DNA of 64,000 nucleotides from JBECKS01 sp964557005 (GTDB lineage Bacteria; Pseudomonadota; Gammaproteobacteria; Pseudomonadales; JBECKS01): the NCBI GenBank assembly GCA_964557005.1, contig CAZKYI010000006.1:91046-155045 (forward strand). Direction: 5' to 3'. The notes under the pieces are model-generated. The model did not search any database. It was not told the origin of the DNA and saw only the letters and a program-made list of their open reading frames with translations. Below are positions 26,085 to 34,568 of this stretch, one piece after another. Within the stretch, counting starts at the first letter, position 1, and the number at the start of each line of letters is the position of its first letter. The translations under genes were made by a program, and so were the position numbers.

Positions 26085-28187
26085 ATGTTCAATTTCAGTT
26101 TTCTTGCACTCTTGCTTCAGTTGTCCTGGCGCAGTATCTGGAGCCACCGCATTAAAAGTCTGGTGGTGGGCTGTATTATTTTTATTGGTGTTTTTCTGCT
26201 GGTGATGACCGATGCGATGATGAGCAGCATCAACCTTGCGATGGAAAAAAGTCTGACATGGAGTATCACGGGACACCTTCAGGTGTATGACGGCAAGGCG
26301 AGAGATAAATTAACCATGCTCGGTATGGTGGGCAGTTTGGGTGCTGATCCCAATGTTGGTTACATTGAAAACTTTGGCAAAGTGAAGCAGGTGATTGAAC
26401 AGCATCCCAATGTCAAACATGTTGTACCGATGGGCACAGATTATGCGCTGGTGTTTGGCGGCAATACCATTGACAAACTGGTGGGTGCCTTGCGACAAGC
26501 GGACAGGGATAACAATCAGGAACATTTTGATTTGGCAAAACAAAAGCTGGTGAGTGTGTTTGAAAAACTGAAAATCCAGCAGGAATATCGTGTTGGCGTT
26601 GTCAGGGATCAGGAAGCACTCTTGAAGGAAATGGAAACCCTGAAGGTGGTGACCGAAAATGGATTCTGGGCGCATTTTGAACAAGACAAGGAAAACAATT
26701 TCATGTTTCTGGAAACCGAGCTTGCGCCGATGGTGAAAGATGGCGAGCCATTGTTTTTGCAATTTCTGGCCACCGATATTGATCGTTTTGCAGAAGCCTT
26801 TCCTTACTTCAAGCTGGTACAGGGTGAAATGGTGCCAGAGGGTGGGCGAGGTTTGCTGGTGAATCAGGAACAATATGATTTTGTATTCAAGGATCGCATG
26901 GCGCGTTTGTTCGACAGAACCGAATTTGAAATTACCATTAAACGCAATGGCCCAATCGCAGACAATTATGAAATCAAGGGCAGCATCAAACGTCGCCAAC
27001 TGGAAGTGCCCGAATGGATTCTCGATTTGGGCGGAATTGAAGCAAGGGAAATACGGCTTGCACTGGAAACGTATCTTGGCAAACAGGGCGAGCTTGAAGA
27101 TTTACTGATTGAATTTATTGAGTTCAACGATGAAAACTTTTTCGAGCGCAAGGCATTTTTTTATGAACGCCTTGCACCGCATATTGATTTATATCCCATT
27201 AAAGTGGGCGACATGATTACGCTCAATAAATTTGGTGTGGGTTCATCGATTCGCATTCGTTTTTTTGGCACTTATACCTTTGAAGGCTTGCAACACAGTG
27301 GATTCAGTGGTTTTTATAATTTGATGGACTTAACCAGTTTTCGTGAAATGCACGGCTTTGCAACCCCCGAACAGTTGCTTGAAATTGCAGCCATGAAAAG
27401 CAGTGTCGGCATGGATGTGTTCGGTGGAGATGCACTGGATGATGAATTATTTGGTGAAGGCAGCAGTATCATCATGTCCACCGATTTAAAACCCGTAGAT
27501 GAAGCTTTTAACGCCATTGAAGGCATTCAGGTGATTGATATTGAACAACGCATGCGCGAACTGGAAGCGGTGCGTTACACACAAGCAGAATTGGAAGACG
27601 GGCCAACTTTGAGTGCGGCGGTGATTTTGCATAACAGGGATAAAGCAAAACAAACAACCCGCGAACTGGAAGCCTTGTTTGAGGCCAACCAGCTCGATTT
27701 ACAAACCATCGATTGGCAAAAAGCGGCGGGTTTTGTTGGGCAAATGATTACCGTGATGCAGGTGGTGCTCTACACTTTTATTGTGTTCGTATTTTCTGTC
27801 GCAGCCGTGATTATTAACAACGCCATTTTTATGGCCACGCTCCAGCGTTTTACAGAAATCGGTACCTTGCGTGCGATTGGTGCAGGACGTTCGGTAATCA
27901 TGGGCATGTTTTTGTTTGAAAGTATTTTGCTTGCGGTGATTGCGGGTGGCCTGGCCTTGCTTTCCGCTTTTCTGTTTATCACATATCTGGGGCATGTCGG
28001 TATTGCTGCACCCAAACCGGAAGTGAATTTTGTGTTTGGCGGGGAATATCTGTATCCCGCCATCAGTCTGGAAAATATTTATCTGGGTTTATTTGTGGTG
28101 CTGGTGGTGAGTGTCGGTGCCACTTTATATCCAGCGATTTACGCAACACGTATTCCTCCCATTGTTGCCATGAGTGCAAAAGAATAA
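26085..28187 (+). CDS. FtsX-family ABC permease with large extracytoplasmic domain
   Basis: A 700-residue permease. One transmembrane helix lies at about 22-45 (SLVVGCIIFIGVFLLVM), followed by some 520 residues that should be periplasmic, then three helices (about 555-690) bearing the FtsX domain (RFTEIGTLRAIGAGRSVIMGMFLFES). The periplasmic part is larger than in LolC/LolE or MacB and includes a charged, probably helical stretch near 150-190. MacB-type permeases act by mechanotransmission between cytoplasm and periplasm. Starts 14 bases after the ATPase gene, so it is a component of the same transporter; cargo unknown. Confidence 0.88.
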   Translation: MFNFSFLALLLQLSWRSIWSHRIKSLVVGCIIFIGVFLLVMTDAMMSSINLAMEKSLTWSITGHLQVYDGKARDKLTMLGMVGSLGADPNVGYIENFGKVKQVIEQHPNVKHVVPMGTDYALVFGGNTIDKLVGALRQADRDNNQEHFDLAKQKLVSVFEKLKIQQEYRVGVVRDQEALLKEMETLKVVTENGFWAHFEQDKENNFMFLETELAPMVKDGEPLFLQFLATDIDRFAEAFPYFKLVQGEMVPEGGRGLLVNQEQYDFVFKDRMARLFDRTEFEITIKRNGPIADNYEIKGSIKRRQLEVPEWILDLGGIEAREIRLALETYLGKQGELEDLLIEFIEFNDENFFERKAFFYERLAPHIDLYPIKVGDMITLNKFGVGSSIRIRFFGTYTFEGLQHSGFSGFYNLMDLTSFREMHGFATPEQLLEIAAMKSSVGMDVFGGDALDDELFGEGSSIIMSTDLKPVDEAFNAIEGIQVIDIEQRMRELEAVRYTQAELEDGPTLSAAVILHNRDKAKQTTRELEALFEANQLDLQTIDWQKAAGFVGQMITVMQVVLYTFIVFVFSVAAVIINNAIFMATLQRFTEIGTLRAIGAGRSVIMGMFLFESILLAVIAGGLALLSAFLFITYLGHVGIAAPKPEVNFVFGGEYLYPAISLENIYLGLFVVLVVSVGATLYPAIYATRIPPIVAMSAKE

Positions 28188-28206
28188 TCAAGCGAGCCTG
28201 AACCTT

Positions 28207-29547
28207 ATGTGGATTTATTTTGTGATTGCATTCAGAAATCTTTTGCAGGCCAAACGCCGCACACTGTGGCTGGGTACGGCGATTGGGGTTGTGACTTTTT
28301 TGCAAGTGCTGCTGCAAAGTGTGGGGAATGGCTATATGGAAAATCTGGAAGAGGGCAGCACAGCGCTCACTTCAGGCCATATCAACGTGATGGGTTTGTA
28401 CAAAATGCGTCAGGGGCAAATGACACCTTTCATTCGTGATGCCAATAAGGTGGTGGAACTGATTGAAGATATTTCACCGGAAATTGCCCATATTTATATT
28501 CGCAATGGTGGCCCCGGGCGTTTGATTGGCAGTTTTAATTCACGGGTATCGCTGGTTCAAGGGATTGATTACGACAAGGAAGTGGGTTTGCAGGAAACAC
28601 TGGTGCTGGCACCGGAATCTTCCTATGTCGATGGTGGCCGTAATGAAGTATTCGGCGATGTATCGAAAGTAAAGGAATTGAACAGCGTGGTTTTATTCAG
28701 TTCGCAGGCAAAGTCACTTAATGTCAAAGTGGGTGATGGTATTGCTTTCCGTGCCTACAGTCTTACGGGTATCAATGTTACCGATATGAAAGTGGTAGCG
28801 ATTGTTGAAGATGTCGGTGCGATTTCCTCGTTTTTTGTATTCATGTCGCGTGAGACGGTGGCAGCAGCCATGAATGTGAGTGAAGAGGTTTCGGGTAACA
28901 TTCTGGTGTATCTGAGTGACAAACAATATTCCCAAGCCATCATGTATCAAATTCGTGAGCGGCTCGAAGCAGCGGGTTACACCCTCACAGAATACGAAGG
29001 CGTTTCGATTGTTAAACGCTGGCAAACGGTCGAAAGGCAACCGTGGTTAGGCCAGAGAATTGATACAGTAACCTGGCAGGATAATGTGAAAGATGCAGAA
29101 GTGGTGGTTAAAAGTATCAATGCCATCAGCTTTGTTTTGCTCACCATTCTGTCCATTATTATCGGCATTGGTATTGTCAATACCAGCTGGATTAGTGTGC
29201 AGGAGCGCATTAACGAAATTGGCTGCATTCGTGCCATTGGCATGTCATCACGCGCAGTCCTTGGATTATTCATGTTAGAAGCCCTGATGCTGGGCGTGTT
29301 GTTTTCAAGTTGTGGTGCCTTGATTGCGTGGATAGTGATTGAAATGGTGGCGAGTGCCCAGATTCCCATTCAAAGTCAGGCACTGAGTCTGGTGTTATTT
29401 ACCAACAAACTGAATCTGAGTATTTTCTGGTCAGACATGGTGGTAGCCATTATTCTGTTTTCAACGATTACGGGGATTGCAGCCTTGTTTCCTGCCTTGC
29501 GTGCATCACAAATTGAACCGATTCAGGCGATTAACGCCGCCCATTGA
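28207..29547 (+). CDS. second FtsX-family ABC permease, LolC/E- or MacB-like
   Basis: A 446-residue permease with one N-terminal helix (FVIAFRNLLQAKRRTLWLG), a periplasmic domain of about 240 residues and three C-terminal helices with INEIGCIRAIGMSSRAVLGLFMLEALMLG split across the FtsX domain, ending ALFPALRASQIEPIQAINA. The C-terminal R-x-x-PI-A pattern is common to LolC/E and MacB. I chose the ATG at 28207; the GTG at 28174 would overlap the previous gene. With the preceding permease it would form an asymmetric pair on the ATPase dimer, as LolC/LolE do (inference). Confidence 0.87.
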   Translation: MWIYFVIAFRNLLQAKRRTLWLGTAIGVVTFLQVLLQSVGNGYMENLEEGSTALTSGHINVMGLYKMRQGQMTPFIRDANKVVELIEDISPEIAHIYIRNGGPGRLIGSFNSRVSLVQGIDYDKEVGLQETLVLAPESSYVDGGRNEVFGDVSKVKELNSVVLFSSQAKSLNVKVGDGIAFRAYSLTGINVTDMKVVAIVEDVGAISSFFVFMSRETVAAAMNVSEEVSGNILVYLSDKQYSQAIMYQIRERLEAAGYTLTEYEGVSIVKRWQTVERQPWLGQRIDTVTWQDNVKDAEVVVKSINAISFVLLTILSIIIGIGIVNTSWISVQERINEIGCIRAIGMSSRAVLGLFMLEALMLGVLFSSCGALIAWIVIEMVASAQIPIQSQALSLVLFTNKLNLSIFWSDMVVAIILFSTITGIAALFPALRASQIEPIQAINAAH

Positions 29548-29567
29548 TATTTAACAGGAGTCTGCTT

Positions 29568-30359
29568 ATGAAAATTCTGCCGTGTTTATGGATAAGAGGT
29601 GTTGTTTTTGTTATCAGCCTTGTGATGAGTACGCTGGTATTGGCCGATAAAGCCATGACTGTCGAACAGATAGATGCGTTGATGAAAGAGCTGGATAAAA
29701 ACACCAAATTTGAAGGCGATTACAAGGCCATCGCGCTGGCACATACCTTGAATCGCGAAAAAGGTGAAACCATACAAAAGATTGCTATTTATCGTCGTGA
29801 TGCCGACAAGCGTCTGATGTTGTTATTCCTGCAACCCAAAGCCGATGCAGGCAAAGGCTATTTGATGATTGACAAGAACTTTTTTTCTTACGAACCATCA
29901 ACAGGAAGCTGGACACGCGTGAGTGATGATCGTGTGGGTGGCAGTGCCCTCAACAGAGCCAATTTTGATGGCTTTAATTTCTCAGAGCGTTATGCGGGTG
30001 AATTCGTTGCCTATGAGAAGCTGGGTAAATACGATGTGGCGAGAATCAAGCTGCGCGCCAAACAAGGCAGTGATGCTGAGGAAGATGTGATTGAGCTGTG
30101 GGTGGAAATCAATAATAACACGGTGTTAAAGCAGCAAGACTATGCCTTGTCGGGGCGCCTGTTACGAACCAGCTATCGTACCGATTACAAGCAATTTGAA
30201 GATGGCAAGGGCAACAAACAGTTTGTGCCGATGAAAACGATTGTAAAAGATGAAGTGGAAGTGGGTAACCAGACCACCATGGTGCTTGAGCAAATTGACA
30301 CCGAGCCTTTAACCGCTAATATCTTCACCAAAGCGTGGCTGGAAAGTAAAAGTCGTTAA
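29568..30359 (+). CDS. LolA-like periplasmic protein, outer membrane lipoprotein-sorting family
   Basis: A 263-residue protein with a signal peptide (about residues 1-26, ending LVLADK). The start ATG at 29568 follows AGGAG. The body has the LolA-like half-barrel pattern: DKRLMLLFLQPKADAGKGYLMIDKNFFSYEPSTG.W and GGSALNRANFDGFNFSERYAGEF are characteristic of the family annotated as outer membrane lipoprotein-sorting protein (PF17131 type). Such proteins carry hydrophobic cargo across the periplasm. It lies between the FtsX permeases and an outer membrane barrel gene, the position expected for a carrier. Confidence 0.87.
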   Translation: MKILPCLWIRGVVFVISLVMSTLVLADKAMTVEQIDALMKELDKNTKFEGDYKAIALAHTLNREKGETIQKIAIYRRDADKRLMLLFLQPKADAGKGYLMIDKNFFSYEPSTGSWTRVSDDRVGGSALNRANFDGFNFSERYAGEFVAYEKLGKYDVARIKLRAKQGSDAEEDVIELWVEINNNTVLKQQDYALSGRLLRTSYRTDYKQFEDGKGNKQFVPMKTIVKDEVEVGNQTTMVLEQIDTEPLTANIFTKAWLESKSR

Positions 30360-32026
30360 TGGATAAATCCGAACAGCGTTATTTGCCAGATTATTTTTTT
30401 CTGCATAAAGCAGCACGGCGCTTTTTTGGCATTCTTGCCTTTGCAGGTTTCCTCACCGCTCCTTTTTTGCTTCACGCCAATTCAGGCGAAGATGAATTGT
30501 TTGGCGGGAGTGCTTCAGGATTTTCTTCTTCCAGTGTTGATGAGGCTGGTTTGTTTGGTAGCAGCGATGATGAAGATGCACTGTTTGGTTCGGCTGAAAC
30601 AGGCACTTCTCTAAAAGCATCGTTACAGGAAAAATTCAACGAGCAATTACAGAACAAGGAAAGTCAATTTCATATTGGTGGTGAGTATTATCATACGGTG
30701 AATTTCACCAGCACCGAACATCAGAGTGCGCGGGACACGGGTTTCGCAAGTGAGGGCATTGTTAATCTGTATTTCGATGCGGCACTGGATGATGGTGTGC
30801 GTTTCTATATGCGCCAGAAAATCAACTACGAATATTCAGCTGCGCAGGCCAGTTCAACGGTGGTGAATTTTTCAGGCACGGAAGCTGAAACTTCCATCGA
30901 TCAAATGTGGTTGAAGTTTGATTATCAAAACAGCGTTTACGTCACCATGGGTAAACAACCCACTTCGTGGGGTTCCGGTTTTATCTGGGCACCCACCGAT
31001 TTTGTGAATGAGGAACACAAAAGCCCGTTCAGTTTGTCGGATCAACGCTTGGGGGTGAGCCTGATTAAAGTGCAGTATCCCGTCGATGTGCAGGGTATTA
31101 ACCTGTACGGCGTGTTGCAAACTGATCAATCCAATACTGTGGGTGGCATCAGAAGTCTGGTGAGGGCTGAAAAGGTTTTTTCAAATTCCGAACTGGCGGG
31201 CAGTATTTCTTCTGCACCGCATGGTGAGTTAAAAGGCGGTGTGGATTTTTCGACGGGTTTGAAATGGTTTGATGTCTATGCGAATGCTTCCTTTACCAAA
31301 CATGATCGTAATGCCTATTACGAAAGGCTGCCAGGTGCGGGTGATTTAACTTCCGATGATTTGCTCGGTTTGTTGCAGGCCAGTATTGACGGTGATCCCA
31401 CCGCTATCCCCTATAATGCGCAGTTAGTCACGCTCGATAGAAGTGATGAACTGATTCGGCAGCTGTCTACCGGGTTGATTTATATCAAATCTTTCGATGA
31501 CAGTTCGCAGTTGGTTGTTAATGGTGAATTCTTCTACAACGAAAAAGGTTATGAAGATGAAGACATGCTCACCATTTTGTTATTACAGAATCCTGCTGCC
31601 TTTGATCCACTTTATTTCAGCAAGCGCTATGCTGCGCTCGGTTTTTCCCGTGCCAATCTCGGTAATGCTTCACACAATTATGGTATGCAATATATACGCA
31701 ATCTCAGTGATAGTTCGGGCGCACTGGTACTGAACTATGGTTTTCGCCCGTTCAGGGATTTGAGTTTCTCTTCCAATCTGGTGATGTTCACCGGTGGTGC
31801 AGGTACCTTTAATCCTTTTGCTGCGGACACACAGGCACTGACAGAAACAGCAACACGGGTGGCCAATGGAGAGTTGATTTTACCGCCCAATATTCAGAAT
31901 AATCTTGATGCGCTGCCCATTGTACTGGAGCCTCAAAATACCACGCCAGTGACTACGCAAGTGGGCGACAACAGTTTCGCTTCACCACAATTTATGTTTT
32001 TGACTCAATTCCGCTTGAGATTTTAG
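30359..32026 (+). CDS. outer membrane beta-barrel protein with acidic LFG-repeat linker
   Basis: A 555-residue exported protein. After a signal peptide ending near LLHANS there is an acidic, glycine/serine-rich linker with three LFG units (DELFGGS, AGLFGSS, DALFGSA), then a short helix and a long stretch of alternating aromatic/polar strands typical of a porin-like barrel, ending in LTQFRLRF with a terminal phenylalanine. The family is unknown to me. The start codon overlaps the stop of the LolA-like gene by one base. The barrel probably forms the outer membrane end of the transport route encoded by the operon. Confidence 0.75.
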   Translation: MDKSEQRYLPDYFFLHKAARRFFGILAFAGFLTAPFLLHANSGEDELFGGSASGFSSSSVDEAGLFGSSDDEDALFGSAETGTSLKASLQEKFNEQLQNKESQFHIGGEYYHTVNFTSTEHQSARDTGFASEGIVNLYFDAALDDGVRFYMRQKINYEYSAAQASSTVVNFSGTEAETSIDQMWLKFDYQNSVYVTMGKQPTSWGSGFIWAPTDFVNEEHKSPFSLSDQRLGVSLIKVQYPVDVQGINLYGVLQTDQSNTVGGIRSLVRAEKVFSNSELAGSISSAPHGELKGGVDFSTGLKWFDVYANASFTKHDRNAYYERLPGAGDLTSDDLLGLLQASIDGDPTAIPYNAQLVTLDRSDELIRQLSTGLIYIKSFDDSSQLVVNGEFFYNEKGYEDEDMLTILLLQNPAAFDPLYFSKRYAALGFSRANLGNASHNYGMQYIRNLSDSSGALVLNYGFRPFRDLSFSSNLVMFTGGAGTFNPFAADTQALTETATRVANGELILPPNIQNNLDALPIVLEPQNTTPVTTQVGDNSFASPQFMFLTQFRLRF

Positions 32027-32034
32027 GAGAGCTT

Positions 32035-32748
32035 ATGAATAGATTCCATATTATGTTGTTGTTAGCTTTGGGAGTGGTGACTTCGTTTGCGTGTCAGGCA
32101 GACGCAGTTGATGCGCCACATATCAGCGTGATGGGCAGTGCAGTCAAGGAATTCGAGCCAGATGTAACACGCTGGCATCTCTCACTGCGTTCAGAGGCCA
32201 AAAGTGCAGATGAAGCCGCAAAAAGTCATGCACAAACGCTGGCGAAATTGCTGCAACAGTTGAAGGCCAAAGGTGTTGCGGAAAAAACCATTAAAACCCA
32301 AAGCATGTCTTTGAGTGAAAACTGGAATTACGTAAACGGTAAACGCTTTCAGCAAGGCTATGTGGCAACTGCAACTATCCAGTTTGAAAGCACCATAGAC
32401 AGCTATTCACAATTCTGGGCGGAGCTTTCCAGAATTGAAGGCTTGAGCATTCAGGGCACTTCCTTCGATTTGAAAGACCGTATTCGCGCACATCAGCAGG
32501 TGAGAAAAGAAGCATTGCTGGCAGCAAGAGACAAGGCGAAAGCAATGGCCGAGGTACTCGATGCGGCTTTGGGCAAGGTGTATGTGATTGAAGATTTAAA
32601 CTGGGAAGATGATGTACACCTTCCTGTGCAGAATGTGGCCATGATGCGTTCCGCCAAGGCGGAAGTCATGGCAGCCGATGCTGCTTTAGTTTCCCCGGGA
32701 ACGCTTGAAATTCGCTCAAGAGTGAAAGTGATTTTTCTGCTGAAATAA
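32035..32748 (+). CDS. SIMPL-domain (DUF541) periplasmic protein
   Basis: A 237-residue exported protein with a signal peptide (about 1-24, ending CQADA). The body fits the SIMPL/DUF541 family: ISVMGSAVKEFEPDVTRWHLSLRSEAKSADEA at the N-terminus and ARDKAKAMAEVLDAALGKVYVIED near the C-terminus. Relatives include E. coli YggE, linked to oxidative stress tolerance. AGGAGAG precedes the ATG. It is eight bases after the barrel gene and is the last gene of the apparent six-gene envelope operon. Confidence 0.88.
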   Translation: MNRFHIMLLLALGVVTSFACQADAVDAPHISVMGSAVKEFEPDVTRWHLSLRSEAKSADEAAKSHAQTLAKLLQQLKAKGVAEKTIKTQSMSLSENWNYVNGKRFQQGYVATATIQFESTIDSYSQFWAELSRIEGLSIQGTSFDLKDRIRAHQQVRKEALLAARDKAKAMAEVLDAALGKVYVIEDLNWEDDVHLPVQNVAMMRSAKAEVMAADAALVSPGTLEIRSRVKVIFLLK

Positions 32749-32766
32749 TTTTCTGTTGAAACAGTT

Positions 32767-34539
32767 TTAATGATTAAACTGTAATTCCGCCAGATGTTTG
32801 TAGAGCGGGCAGCTTTCGAGCAATTCGTGATGCTTGCCTACAGCAATAATTTCCCCTTCATTGAGCACAGCAATTTTGTCTGCATTCATCACTGTTGCCA
32901 AACGGTGGGCAATCACAATGCTGGTGCGATTTTGCATGAGTTGTTCGAGTGCCAGTTGAACAATCGATTCACTTTTTGCATCCAGCGCACTGGTGGCTTC
33001 ATCTAACAATAAAATTTCAGGGTCTTTGAGAATGGCGCGTGCAATCGCCAGACGCTGGCACTGCCCGCCTGACAGTTGCGCACCTGCTTCACCAATAAAG
33101 GTTTCGTACTGTTTGGGCAGCAATTCAATAAATTCACTGGCATAGGCTTTTTGTGCCGCCTGTTTCACTTCATCGAGTGTGGCATCAGGTTTGCCGTAGC
33201 GAATGTTGTGCAGGATATTTCCGGTAAACATGGTGGGATTTTGCGGTACAATGGCGATTTTGGCGCGCAAGTCGGTCAGACTCAGTTCACTGATGTCTTG
33301 CTGATCAATCAGTATCTCGCCTTGCTGTGGATCATAAAAACGCATTAACAAATCAAACAAGGTGGATTTTCCTGCGCCCGAATGCCCGACCAGAGCCAGC
33401 GTTTCGCCTGCATTCACATTCAGGGTCAGATTGCGGATTACTTGTTTTTCAGGGCGAGAAGGATAGTAAAAGCCAAGTTGTCTGATGGAAATTTCACCCT
33501 GCAAGGCCTGTTGTACGGGCACAGCAGTGTGTTGTTTTGGCAAGAGCAGATTTTTAGAATTGAGCAGCTCCAGCAAGCGCTCCATCGCACCTGCGGCACG
33601 CATGATGTCGCCAATCACTTCCGAGATGGCAGCAACGGCAACCCCCACTGCGCCTGCATAAAAAGCAAAGGCTGCAAGTTCCCCCGCGCTGATATTGCCA
33701 TTCATCACATCACGCCCCCCCACCCATAACATGGCACCCATAGCGAAAGCGACCAGAGAGAGAATGCTGGCAATCATAAAGGCACGCATACGCACGTGTG
33801 ATACGCCTGCCTGAAAACTCCATTCAATATGTTTGTTGAAAGCTGTTTTATCGACGTGTTGATGATTAAAAGCGTGTACAGTTTTTATGTTGGAAAAGGT
33901 TTCGCCCACATAAGCACCGGCATTGGCGATGCGGTCTTGTGAATTTCGGGAAAGCTGCCTGACTTTTTGTCCAAAGAAACGCAGGGGAAATACCACAAAA
34001 ATAATCAGCGTAAATACCACCAGACTCAATTTCAGATTGCTTAACGTCATCAGAATCAAACCGCCGATAAACATCACGGTATTGCGCAGTGCGATGGACA
34101 TGGAAACCGAAATCACCGATTGAATAATAGCGGTGTCTGTTGTGATGCGTGTCTGGATTTCACCGCTGAGGTTTTCATCGAAAAAGGCTGGATGCAAATC
34201 AATCACATGGCTGAACACTTTTTTGCGAATATCCGCACTGATGCGTTCGCCAATCCATAACACCAGATTAAACCGCACGAAGGTGCCTGCGGCGATTAAC
34301 AACATCAATCCAATAAAAATCAGAATACTGCGATTGAGTAATTCAGGGCTGGTGCTCATATAGCCTTCATCAATCACAATGCGAAGGCCCTGCCCGAACG
34401 AGAGCGACAAGCCTGATGTGAATAACAAGGCAAGCCCTGCTATCGCCAGTTGCAGTTTGTAGGGCGATAAAAAACTCAAGGCAGGCTTGAGTATGGAAAT
34501 GTTGGTGCTGGAAGGGCGATGTTTGAGTTCTTCTTCCAT
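32767..34539 (-). CDS. ABC exporter, MsbA-like (fused membrane and ATPase domains)
   Basis: A 590-residue half-transporter. Six transmembrane helices fill residues 1-320; the ATPase domain follows with Walker A GHSGAGKST, signature LSGGQCQRLAIARAIL and Walker B ILLLDEATSALD, then the H-loop IAHRLAT. It resembles lipid-flippase-type exporters such as MsbA and the uncharacterised ABC exporters that often accompany them, but I cannot assign it as the essential MsbA, which normally precedes lpxK. Convergent with the SIMPL gene. No partner gene is evident. Confidence 0.88.
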   Translation of the reverse strand: MEEELKHRPSSTNISILKPALSFLSPYKLQLAIAGLALLFTSGLSLSFGQGLRIVIDEGYMSTSPELLNRSILIFIGLMLLIAAGTFVRFNLVLWIGERISADIRKKVFSHVIDLHPAFFDENLSGEIQTRITTDTAIIQSVISVSMSIALRNTVMFIGGLILMTLSNLKLSLVVFTLIIFVVFPLRFFGQKVRQLSRNSQDRIANAGAYVGETFSNIKTVHAFNHQHVDKTAFNKHIEWSFQAGVSHVRMRAFMIASILSLVAFAMGAMLWVGGRDVMNGNISAGELAAFAFYAGAVGVAVAAISEVIGDIMRAAGAMERLLELLNSKNLLLPKQHTAVPVQQALQGEISIRQLGFYYPSRPEKQVIRNLTLNVNAGETLALVGHSGAGKSTLFDLLMRFYDPQQGEILIDQQDISELSLTDLRAKIAIVPQNPTMFTGNILHNIRYGKPDATLDEVKQAAQKAYASEFIELLPKQYETFIGEAGAQLSGGQCQRLAIARAILKDPEILLLDEATSALDAKSESIVQLALEQLMQNRTSIVIAHRLATVMNADKIAVLNEGEIIAVGKHHELLESCPLYKHLAELQFNH

Positions 34540-34568
34540 AATACTTTGCCTGATTGTGTGATTATTTT

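Noticed and set aside
26310..26999. 229-aa minus-strand ORF inside the first FtsX permease
   Set aside because: Antisense shadow, rich in histidine, phenylalanine and glutamine as expected from reverse reading of the coding strand.
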